Shown one piece after another: positions 29,701 through 39,300 of a stretch of 64,000 nt of DNA; positions within the stretch are counted from its first letter, which is position 1, and the number at the start of each line of letters is the position of its first letter. The DNA is from Desulfobacterales bacterium (GTDB lineage Bacteria > Desulfobacterota > Desulfobacteria > Desulfobacterales > JAAELO01): positions 1 to 64,000 of the forward strand of contig JAAELO010000494.1 in assembly GCA_024226555.1 (NCBI GenBank), written 5' to 3'. Below the pieces are notes generated by a model. That model searched no databases and was not told the origin of the DNA. It saw only the letters and a program-made list of their open reading frames with translations. Made by a program: the position numbers and the translations under genes.

Positions 29701-30321
29701 GGTGAAGTTGTAATACAGGAATCAAGTATATCTTTTTCACAGGAATTTCTCATTGTTTTTTCAGCAAAAACAGAATGGAGCCTGATGAAGTATATTGATA
29801 AAATCCGAGTATTCATAGAAAAGAATTCAAACCTGAAGATAGCTGATATAACAGCAGCTTTGCATAAAACCAACCATAATCTTGATCAAAGAGTGGCTAT
29901 TGTAGCATCATCCATAAGTGAATTGTTAGAAAAAATAAATTCTTTTCATGAACGAAGTACTTTCATAGATTCCGATATTTACATCTCTTTTAATCAAGAA
30001 ACCAATACGAATATTATATCTTCATCATCCATTAATCAAGCTCTGGAAAATAAGAATTTACGGAAACTGGCAGAGTATTGGGTAGCTGATGGAACAATTG
30101 ATTTCACTCATTTATATAAAGATTTAAGAACTCAATGGATTACTTTACCTAAATATTGCTTTGATCATAACATTGAATTTGATTTTAACCTCAATGAAGA
30201 ATTTGAAAATAATAGGGTAATGAAATTTGATGATGATTTTTTTAGAGACCTTTATGAAAGAGTATTAAAAGATGAATTATCTGAAGAGCAAGTTAAAAAT
30301 ATAATTATGGCGTCAGAATAG
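22498..30321 (+). CDS. Trans-AT polyketide synthase, protein 3
   Basis: 2,607-residue PKS. Domains by nucleotide: N-terminal docking helices 22498-22590; enoyl-isomerase-like DH relative 22600-23420; ACP 23524-23785 (Ser 23629); KS6 23929-25206 (Cys 24436, HGTGT and NIGH present); flanking linker to about 25710; DH 25759-26640; KR 26660-27905; ACP 27998-28260 (Ser 28108); KS7 28393-29695 (Cys 28915, HGTGT His replaced by Ala at 29317); C-terminal docking helix 30211-30318. The gene begins and ends inside non-elongating modules: it supplies the isomerase half of one and the KS half of the next. Only KS6 should add a ketide. ATG at 22498 is one base past the stop of protein 2; there is no clear separate ribosome site, so coupled translation is likely. 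Confidence 0.96.
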   Translation: MNDKIKDLYKLIREQKVSNEDAIKQIKSAIHIDDEITPSLDLWNANPTVSEIYIYDEPYLRDHTVYDEQVLLGVTHGSLAINTFFSLFPEESSVHLHKLTFFKPVEVKKDQQVEVIVDSIGKGSGTDFQVLYRYAPSETWNLTANGSLQKTVLENQETDVENLKESLTEFNDINKIYTKNSVVGLGESFKTITQIFTGNDQVLARVKLSKTSLEENHRYALHPLIINSAFLSLSPLLIFMGLEEGFLPFGIKNVFFKKHSADGIEQCWLLTKLVKKSGEMILFDVDVINDESKVIANFTGCSIKRLRPVNQGVANDSKTSALTELKPQLMEKNNPIRNATNLSGKIQKYLIKKLGKIVSDSSKLSDLSVNLMDLGVESTQFVAMATEIEKETKIELYPTLFFEYPSIKELIGYFDQEHQDSFIQLFGVSKKTKVSDAVNKTVGITSLKPAQNNSRVSDTGLKKVERIQKVASKPSHSNDIAVIGLNGNFAEASNVNQFWNNLRDKKNLMKEIPIDHWDYRPWYNENPNTTNMTYCKWGSFIDDVDKFDASFFNISPREAEWMDPQLRLLLQSIYATGEDAGCINQLRGTNTGVFIGVCFHDYGDKIAEMNIPVDPYSGSGNASTVIANRVSFLFDFTGPSIAVDTACSSSLVALHNACQAIRNNECDMAFAGGANLLLSSLHYRYFCSIGALSPTGRCHTFDKDADGYTPGECIASVLLKPLDHAKRDGDQIYAIIKGSAALHGGYTPSFTAPSVAGEENVILKAWENAGIDPETISYIEAHGTGTKLGDPIEVNSLKKAFKHFTKKEHFCAIGSAKANIGHTEGAAGIAGLLKVILQMKHQQIPALPFFKKLNPYIQLDKSPLYINTENGEWQSPEGVPRRAGVSSFGFSGAYAHVVVEEYISENTTRDQIFLTNENPALIVLSAKNEDRLKEQAKQLQEAIIEREFPDASLSDIAYTLQIGREAMEERLAMIVVNIEELEEKLNRFLDGNDDDIYRGQLKHNEDAITVFDADEELQEAIEKWIIRKKYTKLLSLWVKGLLFDWNKLYGDVKPIRISLPTYPFALERYWIPENTTSAGNKAGTGIASFLHPLLHQNTSNFEKQRYSSTFTGEEFFLKDHVVKGQRILPGVAYLEMAQAAVKQTTGTLNEGETGVLLKNVVWIRPIVVGDEKVQVHIGLFPEDNGEIAYEIYCDSGEGDVKVYSQGNALLCIPAETTIDIKTIQEECNQSVFTSTKCYEAFKSMGLEYGPGHQGIENVYVGENQVLSKLVLPSTVLDTKDQYVLHPGIFDSALQSAIGFMLGSVDTENTPQDKPALPFALQEIEILSNCTANMWAWVRDSTGSKPEHNIQKLDIDLCDENGIVCVRMKGFSSRVLVGEVEFPESSSTVGTLMIEPQWKEQEISMDIEVVECTEHLVLLSDPEYFALESFEKDMKDVNIIVMCSKEKSIPERFEEYAFQTFEKIQRIIKEKPSGRVFIQVVISPGIEEKLFCGLSGLLKTTELENPKITGQIIELDNSKDIVKILQENIRTPYERHIKYENGMRYTASFVEVESSEEVKIPWKDKGIYLITGGAGGLGNIFAKEILTKVKNTTLILTGRSKLGEDVIDRLKEELLGARIDYRQVDVTNAQSVIDLKQSIQEEYGELNGIIHSAGVVRDNFILKKTREEFEEVLAPKVTGLVNLDEACKNMPLDFFILFSSVVGSMGNIGQADYACANAFMDAYARYRNLLVSSNVRHGKTLSINWPLWKNGGMSVDKETEQKIMQSTGIIPMYTASGINALYQSFSSGRDQVVILEGNVDLIKEKQLLISTAKPMHAVTASNIEITEKISVSDNSLQEEVVEFIKKIISEVIKISPEKIQLETPFEKYGIDSISQLNLIQELEKVTGEVSKSLLFEYSTVQELADYLIKYYSEKFSKFRKVEKGEAQNSKKNILINSTGSKHSHFQKKNRFQRLNESNQLSIDSETDDIAIIGISGRYPLSNTMEEFWANLKAGSNCITEVSSNRWNTLLSGKTSGLEYQYPEKKYYGGFLDNINRFDHSLFEISQDQVMDLSPELRLFLETVWETFEDAGYARLAIQDIQARYEMGVGVFVGTMYSQYSWNMPSLEMAGLHSNGSDWQIANRTSHFFNLTGPSIAVNSACSSSLTAIHLACESLKQKTCSMCIAGGINLTLDPSKYDALGHLNFLGSGNKSKSFGTGDGYIPGEGVGAVLLKPLSMAIKDHDRIYAVIKSSFINHSGGRQMYAAPDPKQQTQLIINSIKRSGIDPETIGYVESAANGSPLGDPIEIIALNNAFEQYSDKKQYCAIGSVKSNLGHLEAVSGISQLSKVLMQLKHQTLVPTINASPRNPGINIDNTAFYFQEKTETWNQIKDPLSGSALPRRSMVNSFGAGGAYGNLIIEEYAGEVVIQESSISFSQEFLIVFSAKTEWSLMKYIDKIRVFIEKNSNLKIADITAALHKTNHNLDQRVAIVASSISELLEKINSFHERSTFIDSDIYISFNQETNTNIISSSSINQALENKNLRKLAEYWVADGTIDFTHLYKDLRTQWITLPKYCFDHNIEFDFNLNEEFENNRVMKFDDDFFRDLYERVLKDELSEEQVKNIIMASE
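23929..28260 (+). other. PKS module 6: KS6-DH-KR-ACP
   Basis: KS6 directly follows the first isomerase module. It has VDTACSSS, HGTGT and NIGH, but reads PGECIA where most KSs read PGEGVG, and LHGGYTPSF where siblings read NHGGKTNGY. KS8, which follows the second isomerase module, shares these variants, so they probably mark a KS clade that accepts the isomerised chain. DH (HVVKGQRILP, DSALQ) and KR (GGAGGLG at about 27205) look active. Confidence 0.87.
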
Positions 30322-30322
30322 T

Positions 30323-30330
30323 GGGGGAGG
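30323..30330 (+). promoter_or_regulatory. Strong Shine-Dalgarno that fixes the start of PKS protein 4
   Basis: GGGGGAGG ends five bases before ATG 30336. A GTG at 30321 that overlaps the preceding TAG is in frame, but it lies upstream of this ribosome site, so 30336 is the better start. It is the strongest ribosome site in the PKS operon. Confidence 0.8.
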
Positions 30331-30335
30331 AAAAA

Positions 30336-33300
30336 ATGGATAATCAATATAAATTACTTTATAAAAAAATAAATTCAGAAGATACAGTAACAAAATTATA
30401 TAAACAAATAAATGAAGAGAAAATAAATTCAGATGATGCTGTAACTCAACTATATAAACAAATAAAAGAAAAAATAATAAGTCCGGATGATGCAGTAAAA
30501 CAATTTAAATTACTTGCGATACAGAATGAAGATGAAATTATTCATTCATTAAGTTTGTGGAATGGAAATCCGGCTGTGCCCGAGATATACATATATGATG
30601 AACCTTACCTCCATGATCACACTGTTTATGATGAACAGGTTGTTGTAGGAGTAACTCATGCAAGTTTAGCCATAAATGCTTTTTTCAATATATTCCCTGC
30701 AGAAAGCAGTGTTCATCTTCACAAATTAACTTTTTTTAAGCCAATTGAAGTAAAAAAAGATCAACAAGTAGAAGTTATTGTTGATTCAATTGAAAAAGGT
30801 TCGGGAACGGATTTTCAGGTTCTTTATCGTCATGCTATATCAGAGACATGGAATCTGACTGCTACCGGGAGTTTACAAAAAACTATATTAGATCACCAGG
30901 AAATTGATGTAGAGAATATTAAAGAGAGCTTAACAGAATTTAACGATATCAATCAAATTTATACAAGAAATTCAGTGGTTGGAATGGGACCAAGCTTCAG
31001 AACAATCTCTCAACTTTATACAGGTAAAGATCAGGTACTTGCGCGAGTTGCTTTAAGTAAAACTTCACTGGAAGAAAACCATAAGTATGTTTTGCATCCT
31101 CTTATTATTAATAGTGCTTTTCTTTCTTTATCTCCTTTATTGATTCATATGGGGAACAATGAAGGTTTTTTACCATTTGGAATCAAAAATATCTTTTTTA
31201 AAAAAAATATTGCCGATGGAATAGAACTGTGCTGGTTGCTTGTTAAATTGGTAAAAAATTCTGGAGAGTTGATTATTTTTGATGCTGACGTGATTAATGA
31301 TGAGTCACAAGTAATAGCCAATTTCACAGGCTGTTCTTTGAAACGATTTCGTTCTGTGAGTCAGGGGGTTGCTAATGGATATGAAACTTCTGTTTTAACA
31401 GAACAACAACCTCAACGCCTGGAATTTAACAATCAAATTGATATTGATTCAATTGAAAAAGTAGCAGATCTAAGCGAAAAAATTCAAAAATATTTAATCA
31501 ATAAGCTTGGTAAAATTGTATCTGATCGTTCAAACTTATCCAATTTAAATGTTAATCTAATAGAACTCGGGGTAGAGTCAATTCAATTAGTTGAAATGGC
31601 TAATGATATCGAAAAAGAAACAAAGATAGAAATATATCCAACATTATTCTTTGAATACCCAAATATTAAAGAGCTTACCGAGTATTTTACAAAGGAACAT
31701 CGTGATTCATTTATTCATCTATTTGGAATAATTTCAAAGAAGGCCAAAGTTTCCAATGCTGTAAATAAGACACTGGAGATAACTTCACTCAAAGAAGTAC
31801 AAGAGAGTTCAAGACCCACAGATACTGGTTTGAAAAAAGTCAAACTATTGCAAAAGAGTAGTTCATTAAAACCGTCTAATTCAAATGATATTGCAGTGAT
31901 CGGTATGGATGGTAATTTTGCAGAAGCTTCAAATTTAAAACAGTTCTGGAATAATTTATGTGATAAAAAAGATTTAATGAAAGAAATTCCCTTAGATCAT
32001 TGGGATTATCGACCATGGTATAATGAAAATTCAAGCACAAATAATATGACCTACTGCAAATGGGGAAGTTTTATTGACGATGTGGATAAATTTGATGCAG
32101 CTTTTTTTAACATATCACCTCGGGAAGCAGAATGGATGGATCCCCAGTTGCGATTACTGCTGCAAAGCATTTATGCCACTGGGGAGGATGCGGGCTACAT
32201 CAACCAATTAAGAAGTACAAACACTGGGGTGTTTGTTGGAGTTTGTTTTCAGGATTATGCCGGTAAGATTGCTGAGATGAATTTTCCTGTTGATCCATAT
32301 ACGGGAAGTGGCAACGCATCAACTGTAATTGCAAATCGGGTTTCATTTATATTTGATTTTACCGGCCCCAGTATTGCAGTAGATACAGCCTGTTCTTCCT
32401 CATTGGTTGCTTTACATAATGCTTGTCAGGCTTTGCAAAATGAAGAATGTGATATGGCATTTGTAGGGGGAGTAAATTTGCTCCTGTCATCCGTTCATTA
32501 TCGTTATTTTTCCAGTATTGGTGCGTTATCTCCCACAGGTCGCTGTCATACTTTTGATGAAGTTGCAGATGGCTATACTCCGGGAGAGTGTATTGCAAGT
32601 ATTTTATTGAAACCGTTAGATCATGCAAAAAAGGATGGGGATCAAATATATGCAATCATCAAAGGCTCATCCGCTTTACATGGAGGGCACACTCCTTCCT
32701 TCACTGCGCCTAGTGTTGCTGGAGAAGAAAATGTAATTGTAAAAGCATGGGAAGCTGCTGGGATTCATCCTGAAACCATTGGTTATATAGAAGCACATGG
32801 TACAGGAACAAAATTGGGAGATCCAATTGAGATTAACAGTTTAAAAAACGCATTTAAGCGTTTTACCAAGAAAGAACAATTTTGCGCAATAGGTTCTGCT
32901 AAAGCAAATATTGGACATGCTGAAGGAGCCGCTGGAATTGTAGGGTTATTGAAAGTTATTCTCCAGATGAAGCATCAGCAAATTCCAGCATTACCATTTT
33001 TTAAAACATTGAATCCGTACATTCAACTGGATAAATCACCATTATATATAAACAGTGAGCATGAGGAGTGGAAAAGTCCAGAAGGTGTTCCAAGGCGCGC
33101 AGGTATAAGCTCCTTTGGATTTTCAGGTGCATATGCTCATGTTGTAGTTGAAGAATATATATCAGAAAATCCCGTGCAACATCAGATTCCTGTTACGAAT
33201 GAAAATCCCGCATTAATTGTGCTTTCCGCAAAGAATGAAGACCGTTTAAAAAATCAGGCGAAACAATTGCTGGAAGCGATTACTGAGAGAGGTTTTTATG

Positions 33301-36300
33301 ACAAAAATCTTACTGATATAGCGTACACACTTCAGGTTGAACGAGAGGCAATGGAAGAGCGTCTTGCAATGAGTGTGGTAAGCATTAAAGATCTTGAAGA
33401 AAAATTAAATGGATTTTTGGATGGAAGTGATGATGATATATATCGTGGTCAGATTAAACGAAATAAAGACATATTATCAGTTTTTACTGCTGATGAAGAT
33501 ATGGGTAAGATAATAGATGTCTGGATAATAAAAAGAAAATATACAAAGCTGTTAAATCTTTGGGTTAAAGGCCTTATTTTTGATTGGAATAAACTATATG
33601 GTGAAGCAAAACCCAGCCACATTAGTTTGCCCACTTATCCATTTGCTCGCAAGAGATATTGGATACCTGATAATACAACGAGTACAGGTGATATTGTTAT
33701 TGCATCATATCTCCATCCATTGCTGCAACAAAACACATCTGATTTTTCTGAGCAGCGGTTTAGTTCGACGTTTACCGGCCAAGAGTTTTTTCTTGTGGAT
33801 CATGTGGTTAGAGGGCAGCGAATTTTACCAGGAGTAGCTTATCTTGAAATGGCCTATGCAGCTGTAGAAAGAGCAACAGGAGCTTTGGAAGATAGCAATG
33901 TCAGAATTCGACTTAAAGATGTTGTTTGGATTAGACCTTTTGTTGTTGGAGACCAACCAGCGCAGTTACATATCGAACTTTCTCCAAATGAGAGCGGAGA
34001 AGTCATCTATGAAATCTATAGCAAATCGAAAGAAACAAATGCAGAGAAAATAGTGCACAGCCAGGGATTGGCACAGATAAACACAATTACCGAAGTGCCA
34101 ACACTGGATATAGAGTCTTTAAAGGAAGAATGTAGTGATAATATCTTTTCATCTGATCAATGTTATAAAACCTTTAAAAACATTGATATTAACTATGGTG
34201 TTGCATTTCAGGGGGTTGAAAAAATATATACCGGATTAGGAAAAGTACTGGCAAAACTTCATTTGCCATCCTCTGTTTCTGATACTTTGAATCAATATAC
34301 ACTTCATCCGGCTATAATGGATTCTGCTATACAGGCTTCAATTGGTTTGATTCTAGGGATTGATAAAGAAAATTTCGAACCAGCTCTGGCATATGCCCTT
34401 AATAAGATTGAAATATTTTCCAAATGTACCTCCCAAATGTGGGTTTTTATAAAACCATCTGAAAATTTTGAAAAAGATGGTCTGGTTCAAAAAATTGATA
34501 TTGAATTATGTGATGAATATGGCAATATCTGTGTTCAAATCAAGGATTTTTCATCAAGATTATTAAAAGATAATATTAGTAATCAGTCCGGTTTTATTTC
34601 TCAAAAAACAGCTAAACAAGTTGAGAATTTTATTTTAACACCTGTATGGGAACCGATTTCAGTAAAAAAAGAGTCCTTCCTTCCCCTTCCTACACAGAAG
34701 ATTGTGATTGTGGGAGGAAGTAATCATGAAAAAGCTGTTGGTGAGCTTTATATTAATGCCCATAAACTTGATCTACAAAGAGATGTGAGTATTGCCGATA
34801 TAACAGAAAAAATAAGTAGTTTTCATTCGATTGATCATATTGTTTGGATCACTCCTGAAATTCATTTTAAATTGACAGATGATAGATTGATTTCTGAACA
34901 TAATAATGAAGCTTTAAAAATGTATAGAATGATCAAATCATTATTAAATCTTGGATATAAAGAAAAGGAACTGGGCTGGAGTATAATTACTGTTCAGACA
35001 CAAAAGGTATGTAACAACGATATTGTAAATCCTCTTTATGCTGGTTTACACGGAATAGCAGGTTCAATGGCTAAAGAATATCCAAACTGGAAAGTCAGGA
35101 TTTGTGATATTGAAGAAAACTTTGACTTGCCTCTTGCAGATATTTTTACATTACCAGCCAATCCAGAGGGTAATGGATGGGGCTGGAGGAAAAATGAGTG
35201 GTATAAACAGCAGATGATTCCAATATCTCAACCCCCTGTGAAACATGAAATATACAGAGAAGGTGGGGTTTATGTTGTAGTTGGCGGTGCAGGTGGAATT
35301 GGAGAAGCATGGAGTGAATATATGATCCGTACATATAAGGCTCAGATTGTATGGATCGGCAGGCGAGAAAAAGATTCTGTTATTAATAAGAAAATGGAGA
35401 AATTATCTGCTTCAGGCCCTTCTCCTTTTTATATTTCCGCAGATGCAACAGATCATAAACAGTTACAGAGAGCAAAGGAAGAGATTAAATCTGAATTTAC
35501 TGAAATTAATGGTGTTATTCATTCTGCCATGGTGTTGTCGGATAGTACTTTTGCAGAGATGAAGGAGGAGCAGTTTATAACTTCTTTATCATCAAAAGTT
35601 GATGTAAGTGTGAATATTACCAGTACTTTTCATAATGAACCCCTTGATTTTTTATTGTTCTTCTCTTCAATTAATTCATTTTTAAAAGAAAAAGGTTCCA
35701 GTGCTTATGCTGCAGGTTGTTCTTTTAATGATGCTTTTGCTTATCAGCTTTCATTAGAATTACCTTTTCCAGTGAAAAATGTAAACTGGGGGTACTGGAA
35801 TAGAGATATCAGTGCAGACTCCAGTGATAATGAAAAGTACCAGGAGTTTCAAAACTGGATGGCTATGAAAGGTACCGGGTTCATAGAACCCAATGAAGGT
35901 ATTGATATTATAAAAACTCTTTTATCCGGGGCGGTAAATCAGGTTGTTTATATGAAAACAACAAAGCCATCTGGGATGAAGGGTATCAATTTGGTTCATG
36001 ATGAATTAATTACAATTTATCCTGAAAAGAGATCATCAAACATTAAAAGTATTCAAAATTATATTTTAAAGCAGGATACACAGCGCAAAACAGTTACTAT
36101 AGATCCACAAATAAACGAATTGAACAGTTTTCTATGTCGATTTTTATGGTTACAGCTACAATCCATTGGATTATTTACTGAAAAAAGTTTAATTGCAGAT
36201 ACATTAAATACAGAAGGAAAGTTGAATTCTCTATATGATAGATGGTTTCAAGAAAGTATAGCAATTCTTACCAGGGAAAATTACCTTTCAAATAGTGATG

Positions 36301-39300
36301 ATGATTTGACTATAATCAACAATAATCAAGTTGATATTGATACGTTATGGAAAGAGTGGGATGAGAAGAAAATATCATGGTTAGAAAATCCAGACATTCA
36401 AGCCAAGGTGGGACTTGTTGAAACAACAATACGGGCTTTACCTGAAATTCTTACAGCAAAAGTGCTGGCAACAGATATTTTGTTTCCAGATTCTTCAATG
36501 GAACTTGTGGAGGGAATTTATAAAAATAATCCTATCGCAGATTTTTTTAATGATGTGCTTTCTGATGCAGTAATAGGTTATATTAAGGAGCGATTAAAGC
36601 AAAACCCCTCTTCTGAAATTAAAATTCTTGAAATTGGTGCTGGAACAGGTGGTACCAGTGCTGTTGTTTTTTCAAAGTTAAAACCGTTTGAAAACTCCAT
36701 GAAAGAATATTGTTATACAGATTTATCCAAAGCTTTCCTAATCCACGCAGAAAAAGAGTATGGTGCTGAGAATCCTTATATTACTGGTCAAATATTTAAT
36801 GTGGAACAACCCGTTGATCAACAGAGTATTCAAACAGATGCATATGATATTGTTATAGCTGCAAATGTTTTACATGCCACTAAAAATATTCGCCAAACAT
36901 TGAGAAATGCAAAAGCAGTATTAAAGAAAAACGGATTGATTCTATTAAATGAGATGAGTTGTAACAACATGTTTTTTCACCTGACCTTTGGACTTCTCAA
37001 AGGATGGTGGCTTTACGAGGATTCTTCCTTAAGAATTCCAGGATGCCCTGGCTTATATTCTGAAACATGGAAAAATGTAATGGAAACAGAAGGGTTTCAA
37101 AATGTTTTCTATCCTGCGCATCGAGATCATGGGATGGGGCAACAGATTATTATTGGGGAAAGTGATGGAATAGTAAGGCAGAAGAAACAGCAGCTAAAGT
37201 CAGTATCTGAACAAAAGATTGGAGAAGAAGCCATAAAAGTAAAGGGTAAACAGATTCAAAAATCTCAAAATAAAGGTGCTCAAAGTAGAAACACTGAAGA
37301 ATTTGTGAATAAATTTATCACAAAAAAACTGGCTAAAACATTAAAAGTTCTTTCAAGTGATATTGATGGAGATCAACCCATTGCAGACTATGGGCTGGAC
37401 TCTATCCTTGTGGCAACTTTTATAAATGAATTGAAAAAAGAGTTTGATGTTGATCTGAATACAACTGTTATTTTTGATTATTCAACAGTTGATAAACTCT
37501 CTGACTATATATTGAAAACATACGGGGATAAAATTGAAAGTCATATCTTAAAAAAGATATCAGAACGAAAGACTATTAAAAAAAGCATAGAAGTAACAGG
37601 TAAAAGTAAGCAAAAATCTCAAAGTAAAGGCACTCAAAGTAGAAATGTTGAAGAATGTTTAAAAAAAATTATCACAAAAAAACTTTCTGATGCTTTGAAA
37701 GTTCTTCCAGAAGATATTGATGGAGATCAACCCATTGCAGACTATGGGCTGGACTCTATTCTTGTGGTAACTTTCATAAAAGAATTAAAAAAAGCATTTG
37801 ATGTTGATCTGAATACAACCATTATTTTTGATTATTCAACAATTGATAAACTCTCAGCCTATCTGTTGAAAACCCACGGAGAGAAAATTGAAAGTCATAT
37901 CTTAAAAAACAAGACAGTTCAAAATAAAAAAAATACACCATTGTATGTACAGGAAGAAGAGGAAATAAATACTTCTGTTTTATCCATAAATGAAAATCGT
38001 TTTTTAAAAAAAATAAAGCCTTCTGTAAATAAAGATATAACAACTTCTATAGCAGTAACCGGTATATCCGGACAATTTCCAGGAGCTGAAGACATTGATG
38101 CATTTTGGCATAATCTGGTTAATGGTGTTGATGGTGTCCAGGAACTTCCTCCTGAATATTTAGATCAGAAAAAGTTTTATAACAAGAAAAAACATTCTGG
38201 AAAAACATATTGTAAGTGGGGTGGTATTTTAAAAGAAAAAAATTGTTTTGATCCTTTATTTTTTAACCTTTCACCTCGTGAAGCAGAATCGATGAACCCC
38301 CATCAGCGTCTGATTCTTCAGGAAAGCTGGGGAGCTCTGGAGGATGCCGGATATAATCCCGGAGATCTGTCTGGCTCTATGACAGGTATCTTTATTGGAG
38401 CAGAGCCTTCCGGATATATGCATGAAACATTTACCGGTTCTTCAGAAGCAATAGTTGCTTCCCGTTTATCATACTTCCTGGATTTAAGCGGACCAGCACT
38501 TGTTGTAAATACAGGTTGTTCATCTTCAGGGGTTGCCATACATCTGGCATGCGAAAGTTTACGAAATAATGAAACATCATTAGCTCTTGCTGGCGGTGTT
38601 TTTGCAACTTTAGATCATGCAATGCTTTCTATTCTTTCGGAAATTGAAATGTTATCCTATTCAGGCAGATGCAGAACATTTGACGAATCAGGTGATGGCA
38701 CTGTTTTATCGGAAGGTGTTGGTGTTGTTGTATTAAAACGTTTGAATGATGCTATTTATGATGGCGACAATATATATGGAATAATTGAAGCATCAGGAAC
38801 AAATCAGGATGGAGCCAGTAACGGCATTACAGCACCAAGCGGTATCGCTCAGGAACGCTTAATAACCGATGTCTATAAACGGTACTCCATAAACCCCGAA
38901 GATATAACATATGCTGAGGTGCATGGAACAGGAACAAAGCTTGGTGATCCTGTTGAAGCAAATTCATTGGTTCGGGCGTTTAAGCAGTTTACAGATAAAA
39001 ATAACTTTTGTGCAGTGGGTAGTTCCAAATCCCACATTGGGCATACAGCAGCTGCTGCTGGAGTTACCGGTTTAATTAAAATACTGTTGTCTATCCGCCA
39101 TCATAAAATTCCGGGGTTGATTCATTTTAATAAATTGAATCCACTTATTGAACTTGAGAATTCAGCCTTTTATATGAATACAGAGTTGTCTGAGTGGCGA
39201 TCTGAAAATAGCAAACCCTTAAAAGCTGTTCTAAATTCATTTGGACATAGCGGAACTAATGTACACCTTGTTGTGCAAGAGTATATTCCACCCAAAGATA

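Larger units (their letters stand above)
28393..31740 (+). other. Second split non-elongating module: KS7(0) on protein 3, EI-like and ACP on protein 4
   Basis: Close copy of the KS5/EI arrangement. KS7 has VNSACSSS (28915) and ESAANGSPLGDP with Ala (29317) for the catalytic His. The EI-like domain of protein 4 (about 30540-31350) keeps His 30618, has Val in place of the motif Pro, and has Asn (31110) for the catalytic Asp with Leu for Gln. ACP Ser is at 31578 in a GVES motif. Confidence 0.75.

Noticed and set aside
30321-30323. GTG at 30321 as the start of PKS protein 4
   Set aside because: It overlaps the preceding stop and lies upstream of a strong Shine-Dalgarno that fits ATG 30336.
30357-30503. 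CRISPR-like short repeats
   Set aside because: The repeats are in frame, coding, directly abutting and without spacers; they are docking-helix units.
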